DNA of 64,000 bases, taken from positions 1,821,722 to 1,885,721 of the forward strand of contig OX422188.1 of the NCBI GenBank assembly GCA_949130485.1. The letters run 5' to 3'. The translations under genes and the position numbers were made by a program. The stretch's first letter is position 1. Each line of letters opens with the position of its first letter. The notes below the pieces were generated by a model that saw nothing but the letters and a program-made list of their open reading frames with translations, was not told the origin of the DNA and made no database searches. Shown here piece after piece: positions 8,902 through 21,080 of this stretch. This DNA is from Agelas oroides (lineage: Eukaryota > Porifera > Demospongiae > Agelasida > Agelasidae).

Positions 8902-11900
8902 ATGACAACAGCAGGTAGGCATAGCTAGCTAGAATGCTGGTATAGCTGTTGTGTATTTGCATGTTCATGTTCTACTAGGCATAAAATAGTGGCAGTGCTA
9001 ATAACTTAGGTACTAGACTCGTCTACACAGGCTCTGGCTCAAACATAAACCATGTGCGGTACGTAAGCAAAAAAAAAAAGTTCTGCAAGTACCTAATGTC
9101 TACTATAGTATAGGACAGTAGAGATCATTAGAAATCTCGTAATAGAACAATGGACATAAAATGCCTGCTTAACTGCTCTACTGTATATGCTAAAAATGAT
9201 AGTAGGCGTTCATGTACTTTGAACTGGATGGTGAAAGCGCATGGGAAACAGGTAAATTCTTAGCAGAAGTGTGCTAATTTAGTATTGCATGCATGATACC
9301 AAGCCCCCAACTGAGTTGCTGCTGATAGTGAAGACTGAGAACTACATTTACAAATATTCCCTCCTTGATGTTTTCCTTGCTGGTATATAGTGTGTATTTG
9401 CATTTATGAACCTAATGATTAAGATTTTCGTTGGTCAACATTTGGTTTGTTAAAACTATTACAGTAGTAACTATAAAGTGTGCCCAGCCAAAACACTGTG
9501 TGGGCTTTAGGCAAAAATTAGCAGATGCTGGAAGACCTGAATATGTACCATGACTGTAGGACACCAGCTCTAGAGCTACCAGAACCTATAGGGAGGAGCT
9601 GTTTATGTTCTTTCCAATTCTGTGTCAAGTTTGCAGCCCCTCAAAGCCTAAGATTTTGTCTGATAAGTTGTATGTCTGGATTTTTATTGGTGGGAGTACA
9701 CTTCTTCTGAAAGGAATGTTCTTTCCCATTGTAGGTGAAGTGTGTGTGTGTGGTCCAGGCTATGCGTCTCCCCTGGAGGCTATGACAGGCCCTCGGGAGA
9801 AGCTTCTCTACATCCCCTGCATCTACCGCCTCACAGATGAGAAGAAACCTGACTACCTTGCAACCATTGACTGTGATCCTGCCTCCCCCGATTTTGGCAA
9901 GGTATAACACCATCAGTGTATCACACTTACCATTCTTCTCTGTTGGAATCACAATGAGTGCCTGACAGGAAGGACACCTTTTTAGGATGCCTTGTTTACA
10001 TAGTCACTCCTGAGCCAGTTGGCTAAACTTTGAAACTGTAGTAACATGCATTTGTGTGTGACTGTGGGTGCCTGATGTTATACAAAGCACCCATTGTACC
10101 CATGTGGATAAATTATTGTGTGTGGTTGTATGTGAGTGCTGCTTTATAAACATAATTGTTCTTCAGTCATCATGACTTGTAGTGTCCTGCCATCTGGTAA
10201 GTAACATTATTAAAATCATCATGCATGGGCGAGCCTATTTGAGTGGGTGCTTTAGCAGAGAATTAGAAAACCTGTGTGTGTTGAGTAACATTTATCTAAT
10301 GACAGTCCTAGGCAATGCAGTGATTCATCCAGCCAGGGCAGCTACTATGGTTACACATAGGAACAAGATAAGTATCTCATACCATGAGCTAGCCCTCACT
10401 ATACAACCATCCCTTACACACCCACTCTCTGTAGGTAATTCATCGCCTACCCATGCCCTACAATGACGATGAACTGCACCACAGTGGGTGGAATGCCTGC
10501 AGCAGGTGAGAAATACCACCCCAGCCCATATTCCCAACTTTTTCTCCATGAAACATACTATAATTAAACAATGAAGAAGGTTATCTGTTACCAACTTGAG
10601 TTCTGAATAAAACTTATAGACCAGCTTTTTGAGTTTAATTTCTGCTGTGAGTGAGCATTGTCCATGTATTACTCTTTACCAGAAGTTCATCTCCATCAAC
10701 CATCATGCATAGTTTCTGCCATCTGTGACTGAGCAGTCTGCCTTCATGGTCTGTCATGGTATAGTTTAGAGGAACGAGAAGCAAGTTGCCATGTGTGCTT
10801 CAATTCGAGTTGTCCTTGCTTTCACACTGATGCTATATACAGTCTGCAGTAGCCCTCTCTTCTCACTTTCACTAAGTTGGTGCATGACCATGGATGTGTT
10901 GTTATAGTGGGATGTTTATGATATGCATATAGTAAATTTCAGGAAGTTATAGTTATGTGAGTGCATCATTGTCTTCTGCAGTTGCCATGGAGACAGCAGC
11001 AAGCAGCGCAACCGTCTCATACTCCCCTCTGTGAGCTCCACCCGGATCTACATCATTGACACCGGCACCAATCCCCGGGCCCCCTCCCTTGCTAAGGTAT
11101 CATGATTATATGACACACCGGCACCAATCCCCGGGGCTCCTCCATTACTAAGGTATCATGATTATATGACACACCGGCACCAATCCCCGGGCCCCCTCCC
11201 TTGCTAAGGTATCATGATTGTATGACACACTAGCACCAATCCCCAGGGCCCCTCGTGATCACTGACACTCTTGAACCAGCCTCAAGACTCTTCTATTGCC
11301 ATGATCACTGACACTGGAAATGGGGCATAGGTAGGATTTTGAAATTGAGGCGGGAAAGTTTTACTCATTGCTCACCAAAGAGGTTCTACACATCCACCTT
11401 GAGCTGATCAACAGAGACGAGGGCGTCGCCATTCCGGAATGCTGGCAACCAGTCCTGGACCATGCTCCACCCACACCATGCCACACCAGGAAACTGATGA
11501 TGGAACAGTAGACGCTACCTAGCGTGTTACATTTCTGTTAGCTAGCAACTAGTGTTCCCGTTAGCAACTAGCTTACCTGATTATTGTACTTGAGCAGTAT
11601 TCCCAGTGTTGTATGCAGAAGTGCCCTGAAGAAGACTACAGCACTGTAGTCGAAACGTTGGCAATTGATGATAATTGATGTAGAAATTCAGGTTGAAATT
11701 GAAGAAACCAAAAATCAAGTTTTGATTACTGATAATCTATTGTTTTTGCACTGTTTCGTAAATTCTAACTTAAGTGTCAACTTTATGGGCTAAAACCTTT
11801 TACATATACTGGCCGTGTCCCTCATCTTAGTGAAATCTGGCTTGACAAGAGCAACTAGCTCAATCCCCATCTACACACAGTGCCTGCTCATCTTGACCTT

Positions 11901-14900
11901 GCAGTTTCCTCACTATTAAAGAGTGGCAGCGCATCTGTGAAAATAGACTTGTTCACCCAACCTTGAGTGCATTCATCAGGAGAGTCATCCTATCCAATTT
12001 TATGTTTCATAATCAAACTGGTCTATAAATTTTGAAAATATAGTTAAAATTGTGATGAAGAAATTTAAAAGTATCACAATATTCCTATGGCATTTTGACT
12101 AGCTAGCTAACTGATGATCTAATATGGGCTATCACCCATACCCACACACACGTATAAAAACACCCAAACACACACCTACACATATACACAAGTTCTACGT
12201 AGCTTAGTCTTGAGCACTACACCAACGTTTTTTGACATTAGGTGGATGTATTTACACAATCTACAGTTACCACATGCTGAGTTGTGTCTGTTGGGTACTT
12301 AGTGACAGTAAATATTAACTTTGTATTCTTTATACACTCAGCATTCTGTATATTGAATGTGGTACACCTACGTACATAGTGTACTTTGTTTCAATTTGCT
12401 GCTGTGTATTGAAAACAAACATACCTATATATATATCTCTGCAAAAACAATTTTAACTACCACAGTGTGGTTACCTTGGTTGCATACAAGCTGGAGAGAC
12501 AGTCATTATGAGAGGCAACCAGAGAGGCAGCTGCCCAGTTCATCTTACAACCACAGTACACTGACAACCCTCAGAACATCTGTGAAGGAGTCATTACAAA
12601 TGCTCTTCAAAGTTGCCATAGGGAACTTCCATGCTCTTGATGCAAGCAGGTGATTCCCTCAGTGTGTTGTGGTTGTAAGATGAAGAGGACAGCTGCCTCT
12701 CAGGTTTCTTTATACATCAATGACCCTCTCATCTCTCCAGCTAGTCTGCAACTACTCTGCTTGTTTTTGCAGTGGTACAGGCTAACTCAAGCAGTGGTAG
12801 GGACCAAATTGTACTTTGTATATGTTGTTAGTGGTTCTTTATGACTTTATCACCGATGCATTGTACAGTGCAGCAGACCAATTGTGAATGATGAATTGTA
12901 CCTAACATAGTCACCATTTGCATCGAGTGAGTCCTGTTTCTCAATGGGCTCCCTTTGATGACCTCTTCCATTACTTTTCTATTCTGTCAGGTTGTGTAAC
13001 GTTGGGAAGCTAGTCATTGTTTTGTGTCTGCAAGGACCTGTATAGGTTTTGTACCATCATCAGGCCAACATTGCTAGAGTTACATACTGCATCATGGAGG
13101 TGGCTGTGAATGTCTTGCTGCAATTATGGCTGTTTCAGCATGTTAGTTTTGTTTTTTGCCTTCTTTGCAGCAATCTATTTGGCATTTTATAAGCCACAAT
13201 GATTTCAAGAATGGTAGCTCTGTATCTTCCACCATTTGCTTTGCAACAAAATAGTTGCTTCAACTTCAAGGGAAACATTTAGCTCCTCCCCCTAATTTTC
13301 ATACCTTACCCGAAATTTTCTGGCAATGAGGTAAATGTAAGTATTGGCAGCTTGTATACCATCACCAAACAGTTGCAACAACTATGCATTGCTATTTCTT
13401 TGTACCTATGGTGCAGTGGGTATATCTGTGACAAGCTCTTTGGTGTAATGCAGTCCAGATAATTGGTTGCGGCTATTTGTGTGGAGTTTTAAAAGCTATG
13501 CTTCATTTTGAATGTCGTTTCACAAATTTAGATGTACAACATGTGCTTTGTGTTTCTATATTACCTCCTTTTCTTCCTCTCCTACTCGCTTCATTTGAAT
13601 ATTCCTGTTTCATCCTTGTTCCTTTCTTCTTTCAGGTGGTGGAGCCTGGGGAGGTGATAAGCAAGACGGGTCTCTCGGTCCCTCACACCTCCCATTGCCT
13701 GGGCTCTGGAGACATCATGATCAGTGCCATGGGAGATCCACAGGGGAATGCCAAAGGTATGTTCTATATTATCTTGACTCTCCGAGAAAGAAGAGTTTAA
13801 ATAGTATGAAGTAAACTACATGCTTTAATGAGTCTCTAGTCTGAATTTTTTTAGTGTTGATATTTGGTATTTCCAGACAGCTAAAAAAGAGCTCTGATAC
13901 TCAATACTCCTTAGTATGGCTAACTGAATATACAATTATTTACACATGACTACTAGTATGTGTGTAACAGTGACTCTACACAGATAGGAGGTGTTGTTTT
14001 GGATATTGATATTTGTCCATGCACCTTATTGTTAGCATATTCTCATGTATGTATTTGTCATGTAGCTATAGCTCAGACTCTTATGCGCACCGTATTACAC
14101 CTGTGACCATTTGATTTACAGGGGGGTTCATCTTGTTGGATGGGAAGAGTTTTGAAGTGAAAGGAACGTGGGAGGGGGAGGGCAACTCCACTCCCTTTGG
14201 CTATGACTTCTGGTACCAGCCTCGGAAGAATGTGATGATCAGCAGTGAGTGGGGAGAACCTAATGCCTTCCTGCATGGGTTCAACCCCCAGCACGTGGCT
14301 GATGGTAAGTGCTACATGTGCAAATGTCATTCTAGAACACATAGGTTTTTACCATCTTCGTGCTTTGTTGACTTCAATCTGCGATATATATATACATAGC
14401 AAAGTCTCAGGTTTGAATCCCACTCATTGCTTCTCAGTTAAAGTGGATTTGGATAGACAAAAAGACCATTGCCTCTCTTTCTTTATGAATGAAAATGGAG
14501 CATTGCGTTTAGACTCAAGCATGCAAAGCTATACGTAGGTTAGTTACACTTTTAGAAAGTTCTGCCCTACTTCTAGTGGCTTTCCACTACACCATGATCA
14601 CTCTATCTGCATCACTGAAAGTCTTAGCTTTGGATCCTACCTGTTGCTTACCAAGTGACATGTTTCTTTCCACTAGCTGTGTCACCCTTCATCTGACTCA
14701 GCCACTCATAAACACAGTATATCTACCATTACTTTGCATGGCTGCATATTTAGCCATAACAAGTGGACTGATTGCCAATGGCTGGTCTTAACTCTAGGGC
14801 GATATGGCCGGAGCCTGCATATCTGGGACTGGGAGGAGCGCAAAGTAATCCAGGATATTGATCTTGGGGAGGAAGGTATGATCCCACTAGAGCTGAGGTT

Positions 14901-16844
14901 CCTGCACAACCCTGATGAGGCCCAGGGCTACGTCGGTGCTGCCCTCTCCTCCAATGTATTCCGCTTCTGCAAGACTGAGGTATTTGTTGCAATGGTGCTG
15001 GTCACGTATTTGGGCTAGAGTATAGTTTTAGTTGCAACTGAGTTTAATTTCTCTTTTTACTTGTAAACATTCTGTTGTCATTTGTTTGAGTATGTCTCTT
15101 GTTCCAACAGAATGCTTTGTGGAAGGCAGAGAAAGTGATCGATGTACCCAGTAAGAAGGTGGAGGGGTGGGCCCTCCCACACATGCCAGGTACACAGTGT
15201 GTACTCAGAGCATTTTATTTCACGTATGGCTAATTTGCAGTGTAAAATCTAACTCCAGACTGTATGCATGAGCACTTGGTCTTGTGGTTGTTACATGATA
15301 AGTAGACATGGTCAGTTTGTGGAAAAGGACAGAAATGGCTTAGTTGGTGCCAAGTAAATAACTTCAGTGAATGTGCTTAGCTTGGTGATTCATGCAAACC
15401 CATGGCCTCATTTTACATGTGTTGCCTGGAAGGAAACTAGCTTATGTACATATGTCTACACAATAAAAACATCTGTGCTACTGTTTATCTATGCTCTTGT
15501 ATCTTTTCCTTCCCCGTAGGTCTTATCACAGATGTTCTTCTCTCCCTGGATGATCGCTTCCTATATTTTAGCAACTGGCTGCATGGTGACATCCGTCAGT
15601 ATGACATCACTGACAGGGAGAACCCAAAGCTTGTTGGACAGGTGGGTGGTCCACATATACACAGACACAGGCATATGCATGCATGCATACATGCACACAC
15701 GGAGTACCAGGACTTGTGGCAGCTATCTAGTGCAACCATAGAAATTAGTGCACACATAAGCTTAGTGGGGTCTGTGGGAATGTAAAAGTAGATATTCAGA
15801 AATCACTTCTGCTAGTGGCCGTGCAATTTAACTCATTCTGGAAGTGATTCCTTCCTTTCTCTGTCTGCAGGTATTCCTCGGTGGCAGTATCTGTGAGGGA
15901 GATGGAGTAAAGGTGACGGAGGACAAGGAGCTGACAGAGCAGCCAGAGCCACTCTTTGTGAAGGGCAAGAGGGTGCATGGTGGCCCACAGATGCTGCAGC
16001 TCTCTCTGGACGGCAAGAGGCTGTATGTCACCACCTCCCTCTTCAGCTCCTGGGACCAACAATTTTATCCCAATCTTGTCAAGTGAGTGGGTACCATGGA
16101 TGCCTTGTCCTTATGCAGAAATGATTACATTTTCATGTGGAGGTTGAAAATATTTACCAACAATCTCCATTTCTCGCTCCCTGAGTGGTGTAGCCAGGAT
16201 TTTTGCTTAGTGAGACAAGAGACTGTGAAGGAGGTTATTAGAAGTTCCATAAATAAATTTTTGTTTGTACATTTTCAGCGGTACGATATCAGAAAGAACG
16301 TTTCTCCAACATTATCATCATGTACATACACTATAGTACATAACTGGGGCAAGCATCAGCAAGCCCACACTAGCGAGACTCACATTGTGCACACACATGT
16401 ATGCTTGCTTGCTTGCTTGCTTGTGGCCACTTACTGTAAATTTTAATTGAGCACATTTAAATGTTGCACAAAGATTGAATGTCCACATGCATGCACTTTA
16501 GCTCAATACAGTGTGGAGCTCACTCATGCTCACCCCAATTATATACTAGCCTCGTGGTTAGCACACTAACACATGAAGTTCAGTTTGGCTTTTATTGATT
16601 TATGCATACAATAGCATGTGCTACATTACAATTTTCACATGCACACGCGCACACATGCACATACACATTCTAAACACAAAGGTCAGGTGCGTTTCTCCTT
16701 CAGGTGGATGTGAACACAGAAACTGGAGGACTGAAGCTGAACTCAGGTTTTGCCATAGACTTCGGAGAAGAGCCCGATGGACCTGCTCTCGCCCATGAAA
16801 TACGCTACCCAGGGGGTGACTGCACCTCTGATATTTGGCTATGA
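8902..16844 (+). CDS. SELENBP1: Selenium-binding protein 1 / methanethiol oxidase
   Basis: Proposed exons are 8902-8914, 9735-9901, 10435-10505, 10982-11096, 13636-13756, 14122-14304, 14798-14979, 15111-15189, 15520-15641, 15871-16082 and 16704-16844, with matching phases. The product follows the SBP56 family along its whole length: [12 protein letters not shown] near the start, [70 protein letters not shown] and a C-terminus reading [13 protein letters not shown]. Animal SELENBP1 is a cytosolic enzyme that oxidises methanethiol and has metal-binding histidines. Exon 10 ends in phase 2 and the last exon starts in phase 0, so a micro-exon of 3n+1 nt (about seven residues) is missing between 16083 and 16703; I could not locate it. 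The length without it is about 468 residues, normal for the family (about 470). Confidence 0.93.
11058..11275 (+). repeat. 56-bp tandem repeat derived from SELENBP1 exon 4 and its splice donor
   Basis: The motif accggcaccaatccccggg recurs at 11061, 11117, 11173 and, degenerate, at 11229, a constant 56-bp spacing. Unit 1 is the real end of exon 4 with its donor (GTATCA at 11097). Units 2 and 3 each carry an intact copy of the donor context aag|gtatca, at 11153 and 11209. The first decoy extension meets a TGA straight after the native junction, so use of a decoy donor would truncate the protein. Confidence 0.85.
11340..11700 (+). mobile_element. 3' fragment of a retroelement (Penelope-like?) with hammerhead-like motif
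   Basis: A short frame ending at about 11510 reads [20 protein letters not shown] followed by a CW pair. This is reminiscent of the last part of GIY-YIG endonuclease domains in Penelope-like elements. It is followed at 11626-11655 by CTGAAGA, an 8-bp perfect stem (gactacag/ctgtagtc) and GAAA, the layout of a hammerhead ribozyme core, with one extra A before stem II. The element is 5'-truncated and lies in intron 4 of SELENBP1. Confidence 0.45.
11701..13635 (+). other. Remainder of SELENBP1 intron 4
   Basis: AT-rich intronic DNA with a CA-rich patch at about 12140-12190. The open frames within it have no recognisable protein character. I see nothing else in it. Confidence 0.5.
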
Positions 16845-17800
16845 AATGTGTTCACAATGATGAATAGAGGGACCAGTTTTGACTTGAAAGGGAACGAAAA
16901 CACTATACTAATGTTGTCAATATGTTTGGCTGCATGGAGCTGGCTGCAGCAATTAGTATTTTTTTGTGTGTGTAAAAGATTTTTGCAATGATAACAACCA
17001 GAAAATATTGTAGTAACAAGATTGTCCTTTAATTTAAGTAGTGACTGTCATTACCAAGTACTGGCAGAACAATCAATGTACACGTGATATCAGCATGATC
17101 AGTACAACTACACTACTGTAGCAGGGCTATTTTGGATGATGTGTAACATATTGTTAAGCTCAAGACAAGCTAGACGCACCTAGAGCTAATGTGTGATGCC
17201 TTTGGCATTGTGCATCATATATTTAGTCCCCTGCATAGCTCTGTAACATATACTTTCATGTTGTTGTTTTGTGTGTACTTCAATATTGAGTGCAATGTTT
17301 TTTTTCCATGACAAATTGCTAGATGGAGGTTAGTTTACACCATGGATTGATTGGCTTCATTTAAATTGTAGAGCTGGCTGTTAATACCTGAAGAGACAGT
17401 AGGCCTTGTTTGTGATGAGGTGCTCGGAGATATTTAATATTCCAGGAGCATCCCAAGTATAGGTTAATTCATGAATAGTTCGGTGTTCAAAACTCCCAAA
17501 ATAGTGTATTGTCCAGCCATTACAAGAGAGAAGGAATGAGGCTGAAGCCTCTACACAATTCTGCTATATGTAACTTGCTGCTCCTCTACCTTGGGCCCAG
17601 TGGACTAATGTTAAGAGTATTTAACTAGTTAAACAGTATTTAACAAGTATTTCGAAGGTCTTGGACTTGAATCCAACATGGTCCTGGATAGATTCAATTT
17701 TTTGCTCTCTTGGCATCAATAAATAGCAGAATCTTATATACAGAGAAGTGCATAACCACCAATCACAGGGGTTCACCAAGATTAGTAGAGTCTCATTCCA
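16845..17800. other. 3' flank of SELENBP1 and intergenic DNA
   Basis: AT-rich sequence with no convincing open frame or repeat structure. It should hold the SELENBP1 3' UTR. Confidence 0.4.
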
Positions 17801-17825
17801 TACTATCTAGGATCACAGTAACAGG

Positions 17826-17925
17826 TAGGGTGCGGTTAGGGTTGGGTTAGGGCAGGTAGAAATACAGTACAGCATACGGATGCTAACGTACTGCCGTTAA
17901 TGGCTTGTCTCATTCTATTATCTAG
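17826..17925. mobile_element. MITE copy with internal telomere-like repeats (one end)
   Basis: The sequence gcggttagggttgggttaggg is followed by the terminal block gcatacggatgctaacgtac and cgttaatggcttgtc. The same block order occurs in the fuller copies at 19620-19760 and 32840-32972. The left terminal repeat seems replaced or deleted here. Confidence 0.6.
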
Positions 17926-18051
17926 GATCACAGTAACTTTACACAAAAGTATTCTGAGATACCTGGATCGAGGTACTAGGTCCAGCTCCACCCACCCACC
18001 CAAAGACTTATAACTCGAAACTCTATCTTGCAACTTGGACTCCCTGGAATT

Positions 18052-18105
18052 AACCTCGTTCCCAGGCTCTCCCCTCGCCTGTGGGGGGGGGGGGGGGTCA
18101 CTCTA
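18052..18105. repeat. One end of a TAGYCTCG-family element plus poly-G tract
   Basis: aacctcgttcccaggctctcc is followed by a run of about 15 G at 18083-18097. No inverted partner was found nearby. Confidence 0.45.
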
Positions 18106-18214
18106 AAAGTAGGAACGGGAAATGGGAAATAAGAAATGGGAAACGGGGAAATGGGGAAATGGAACTGCAACGCCGGGTACATGTTGTGCAAAGTATCTCA
18201 AGTATTACCTAAAC

Positions 18215-18500
18215 TAGAGGAGGTAGGCCCAGACCAGAGGAGGTCGGACATGGTTGAACTTTACTAATTAAAATGGCTGAGGTCACACTAATTGATCTTG
18301 GATATTGCAAGGTAGAAAGCTTTTTAGCTTTTTCTATGACTTGCCCCAGCCTTGAATCTTGATTTGAAAACTTGGGCCCCCCTCAGTAAAAGTCGAGAGA
18401 GCTAGTCTGTTGAGATACGAAAAATCAATTAGTGTGACCTCAGCCATTTTAATTAGTAAAGTTCAACCATGTCCGACCTCCTCTGGGCCCAGACTAGACC
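18215..18500. mobile_element. Inverted-repeat element, arms about 65-75 bp
   Basis: The block ggaggtcggacatggttgaa...ctaattgat at about 18238-18297 returns inverted at about 18425-18487. The loop between them is about 130 bp. No coding content. Confidence 0.7.
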
Positions 18501-19118
18501 ATTTTGGTGAGAAAAGCCAGAAGAATAAGTCAGCAATGACATGCAATAGCGAAGAACTGCATGGAGTGTGTGCATATATCTACTTTGTCGGTATACAGGA
18601 TTGTCTCGCACAGGTATAAAGCTGTTGTACATTCCCTCCTCCACCCAATGTATGCAACTATAATTCACACACAATAATTATATTCTCCACAGAGCCAGTG
18701 TGTGTATCCACTGAAGAATGACTGCAAACAGGCATTTTGTGAACTTGTATATCAATTTTAGATAATACATACTGTTGTAAATAATAGTGCTGTGTGAATG
18801 AGACAAATATACATACGTATAACCTCAGACATGACTCCTTGTAGAAGTTGGAACGAAGTACGAACAATTCACAGATTCAACAAACTTCACAAGTGGCCAA
18901 AAGTAGAGTACGTATACATCTAGCTTGCAGACCATGATGCCATGAATGCCCTTGCATTGCAATTGATGCCAACTGTAAGACAAAGATGATCTCTCAATGA
19001 GTCCCAATGAATGGACATTTTTTTAAACAGTTCTGCAAGATGCAAGGATACAATAATAGCAAAGTGCTAACTGATAATTGTACCCTAGGTAGTATATAGA
19101 GGGGGATAAATACTTACA

Positions 19119-19580
19119 TTATACATAATTGAGTTGCAATAAAGAACGTTTAAAGGAGTACAAAGAGTCACAACTATGTACCGGAGGGGGGAGGGAGTTC
19201 CATAAGTCAATAGTGTGGGGAAAAAAGGAGAACTGGTGTGCATTAGAATAGGTAACAGGTCTCAGAAGTAGAAAGGTGCTGTTGTTTCTCAAATTTAGAG
19301 GCAGATTTCTCCAGACAACAGGTGCGCCAGGGAAGTCAAACTGCCCTTGAATGACTTGGTAGAGGAAACACAGCTTTAGGTAACGCCTTCTGCTTGCTAG
19401 AGTGGGCAGATTACTAGACTGCAATAGTGTGGCATAGTCAGCATTCCAATCCCTCATGCACACCCTAAGCGCAAATTTCTGTACTCTCTCCAGTGAGTCA
19501 GAGAGGCCTTGTTGGTGGGGGTCCCAAACCGGAGCTGCGTATTCAAGGTGTGGTCGAACAAATGTTAGATAGAGTTGCAA
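19119..19580 (-). pseudogene. Non-LTR retrotransposon reverse transcriptase, C-terminal fragment
   Basis: A 153-residue frame starts within LTFVRPHLEYAAPVWDP, the hallmark segment at the end of reverse transcriptases in CR1/Jockey/Rex-type non-LTR elements. It continues into LERVQKFALRVCMRDW and a WNSLPPPV block. Only the extreme C-terminal part (thumb and tail) is present; the catalytic YADD region is absent upstream (higher coordinates). The element is a dead 5'-truncated copy, as typical for target-primed insertion. Confidence 0.85.
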
Positions 19581-19619
19581 CAGGGTCGAGCTGCTTGTAT
19601 GGCCATAAAACTGATTTCC

Positions 19620-19760
19620 ATTAATAGCAGAACGTTAGCATCCGTAAGCTATACAGTGATTTATATGGTTAGGGTGGGGTTAGGGTTGGGTTAGGGCTGG
19701 TATAAATACCGTATAGCATACGGATGCTAACGTTCTGTCGTTAACGGCTTGTCATAAAAC
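19620..19760. mobile_element. MITE with terminal GACAAGCC..GTTAGCATCCGTA repeat and TTAGGG-like core
   Basis: Inverted ends (acgttagcatccgta and tacggatgctaacgt) flank ggttagggtggggttaggg and ggttagggctgg. The closest relative is at 32840-32972 in the opposite orientation. No coding capacity. Confidence 0.75.
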
Positions 19761-20759
19761 TTGCATTGACTTATCACTTTTGATGATTGTGACTCATAGG
19801 CGTGCACAGCAGTAGAGGGTTGGGGGGTAGAAGCATGTACAAAATTTATGATGTGCGGCACCACCACTCAGAGTAGAAGCTGAACGTCCGCTTTACGATG
19901 GGACTGAGTGGCCGGTTGTTGGTCGTTCGACGGAATCGGTGGACTCCTGGGCTGTTGCTCCTTCGACTGAATCAATGGACTCCTGGGCTGCTGCTCCTTC
20001 GACTGGATGAGTGGACTTCTCTCTTATCTTGAGTTACAAAGAATGTCTGATCTACGTACCTAGCTAGCTAGCTGTGGCCGTGTAGATAATAGCATGGCGC
20101 CCGCCCCGCGACCAGGCCAGACGGGCGGTTTGGGGGGGGGGGGGGCGTACGCCCCCCTGTGCCCTCCCCCGTGGTACCGCCACTGTCGTGACTGCAGTAA
20201 CAAAATGTCAGCAGTTTGCTGAAGTGAAATACAATGTGCTTTCTTCCCATTTCCTCATTTCCTCATTTCTCATTTCTCATTTCTCATTTCCTCGAGGCTA
20301 CCTAGTCTCGCAAGCCACACCCTTCGCAGGAGAGAGGAAGGGTCTGGTCACGCTGAGTTGGGGTTCACTAAGTTCACCCGTACCCAACTCCATGTGGTGA
20401 CGTCATAAACTGTAATGTACGCATTGCGCGCGCAGAGCGCCATAGTACTGGATCCAGACAGTAACACGCAAGCCACACCTCTCTGCGAAGGGTAAAGACA
20501 GATGTAGCATTAGCTCCTCAAGTCGAGTTTGAGTTGCTGGAGGGCATGCAGCAACAAAACACCAGTTGGACAAGACATCAGGTAGTCCGTGTTGTGTTCA
20601 AAGAGATTGTGCAACTTAATTTTATAGCAAGAAAATTATGTAGCTATTTATACTGGACTCGTGTAAAAAAAACCAACAGGTTCAGTCAGTATTGTAATAT
20701 TGAATACTGTGCTCAGGCTCGCCCTAGCTTGTGAGCTAACCTGTTACCTACTAAGACCA

Positions 20760-21080
20760 AGGGTTTATTACAGTGTAAGACCAAGGGATAGTCACTTACA
20801 TACTGCCTATTCAAACATTTGCGACCGGATCAAGGCTTTTCATTGGCAAAAGTGTGCTTTATCGCTTGATCGTTCCCTTCTGAGGCTCTTGAACGCTTGA
20901 TTTTCAAAGGGTCAAAGGTCAAATTGCAGCCGTGTGTTCTTAATCCATTGATTTTAGCAGTTCTTGATCCCTTGATTGGCCCCCAAAAGGGGCTTTGATC
21001 GCTTGATTCAATTTGATCCCGGTCGCAAACACTTCTACTTGGGACATATAAGTGACTACCCTTTGTAAGACTAAGCAGTT
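20760..21080. mobile_element. Nested inverted-repeat element inside the 2.77-kb TIR element
   Basis: The outer pair (accaagggatagtcactta and its inverse near 21046-21068) encloses an inner pair gcgaccggatcaa / ttgatcccggtcgc at 20821 and 21008. Several gcttgatcg-like repeats lie between. Non-coding. Confidence 0.6.

Noticed and set aside
17640..17700. tRNA-like ggacttgaatccaa arm
   Set aside because: No acceptor stem, D arm or anticodon arm could be formed around it.
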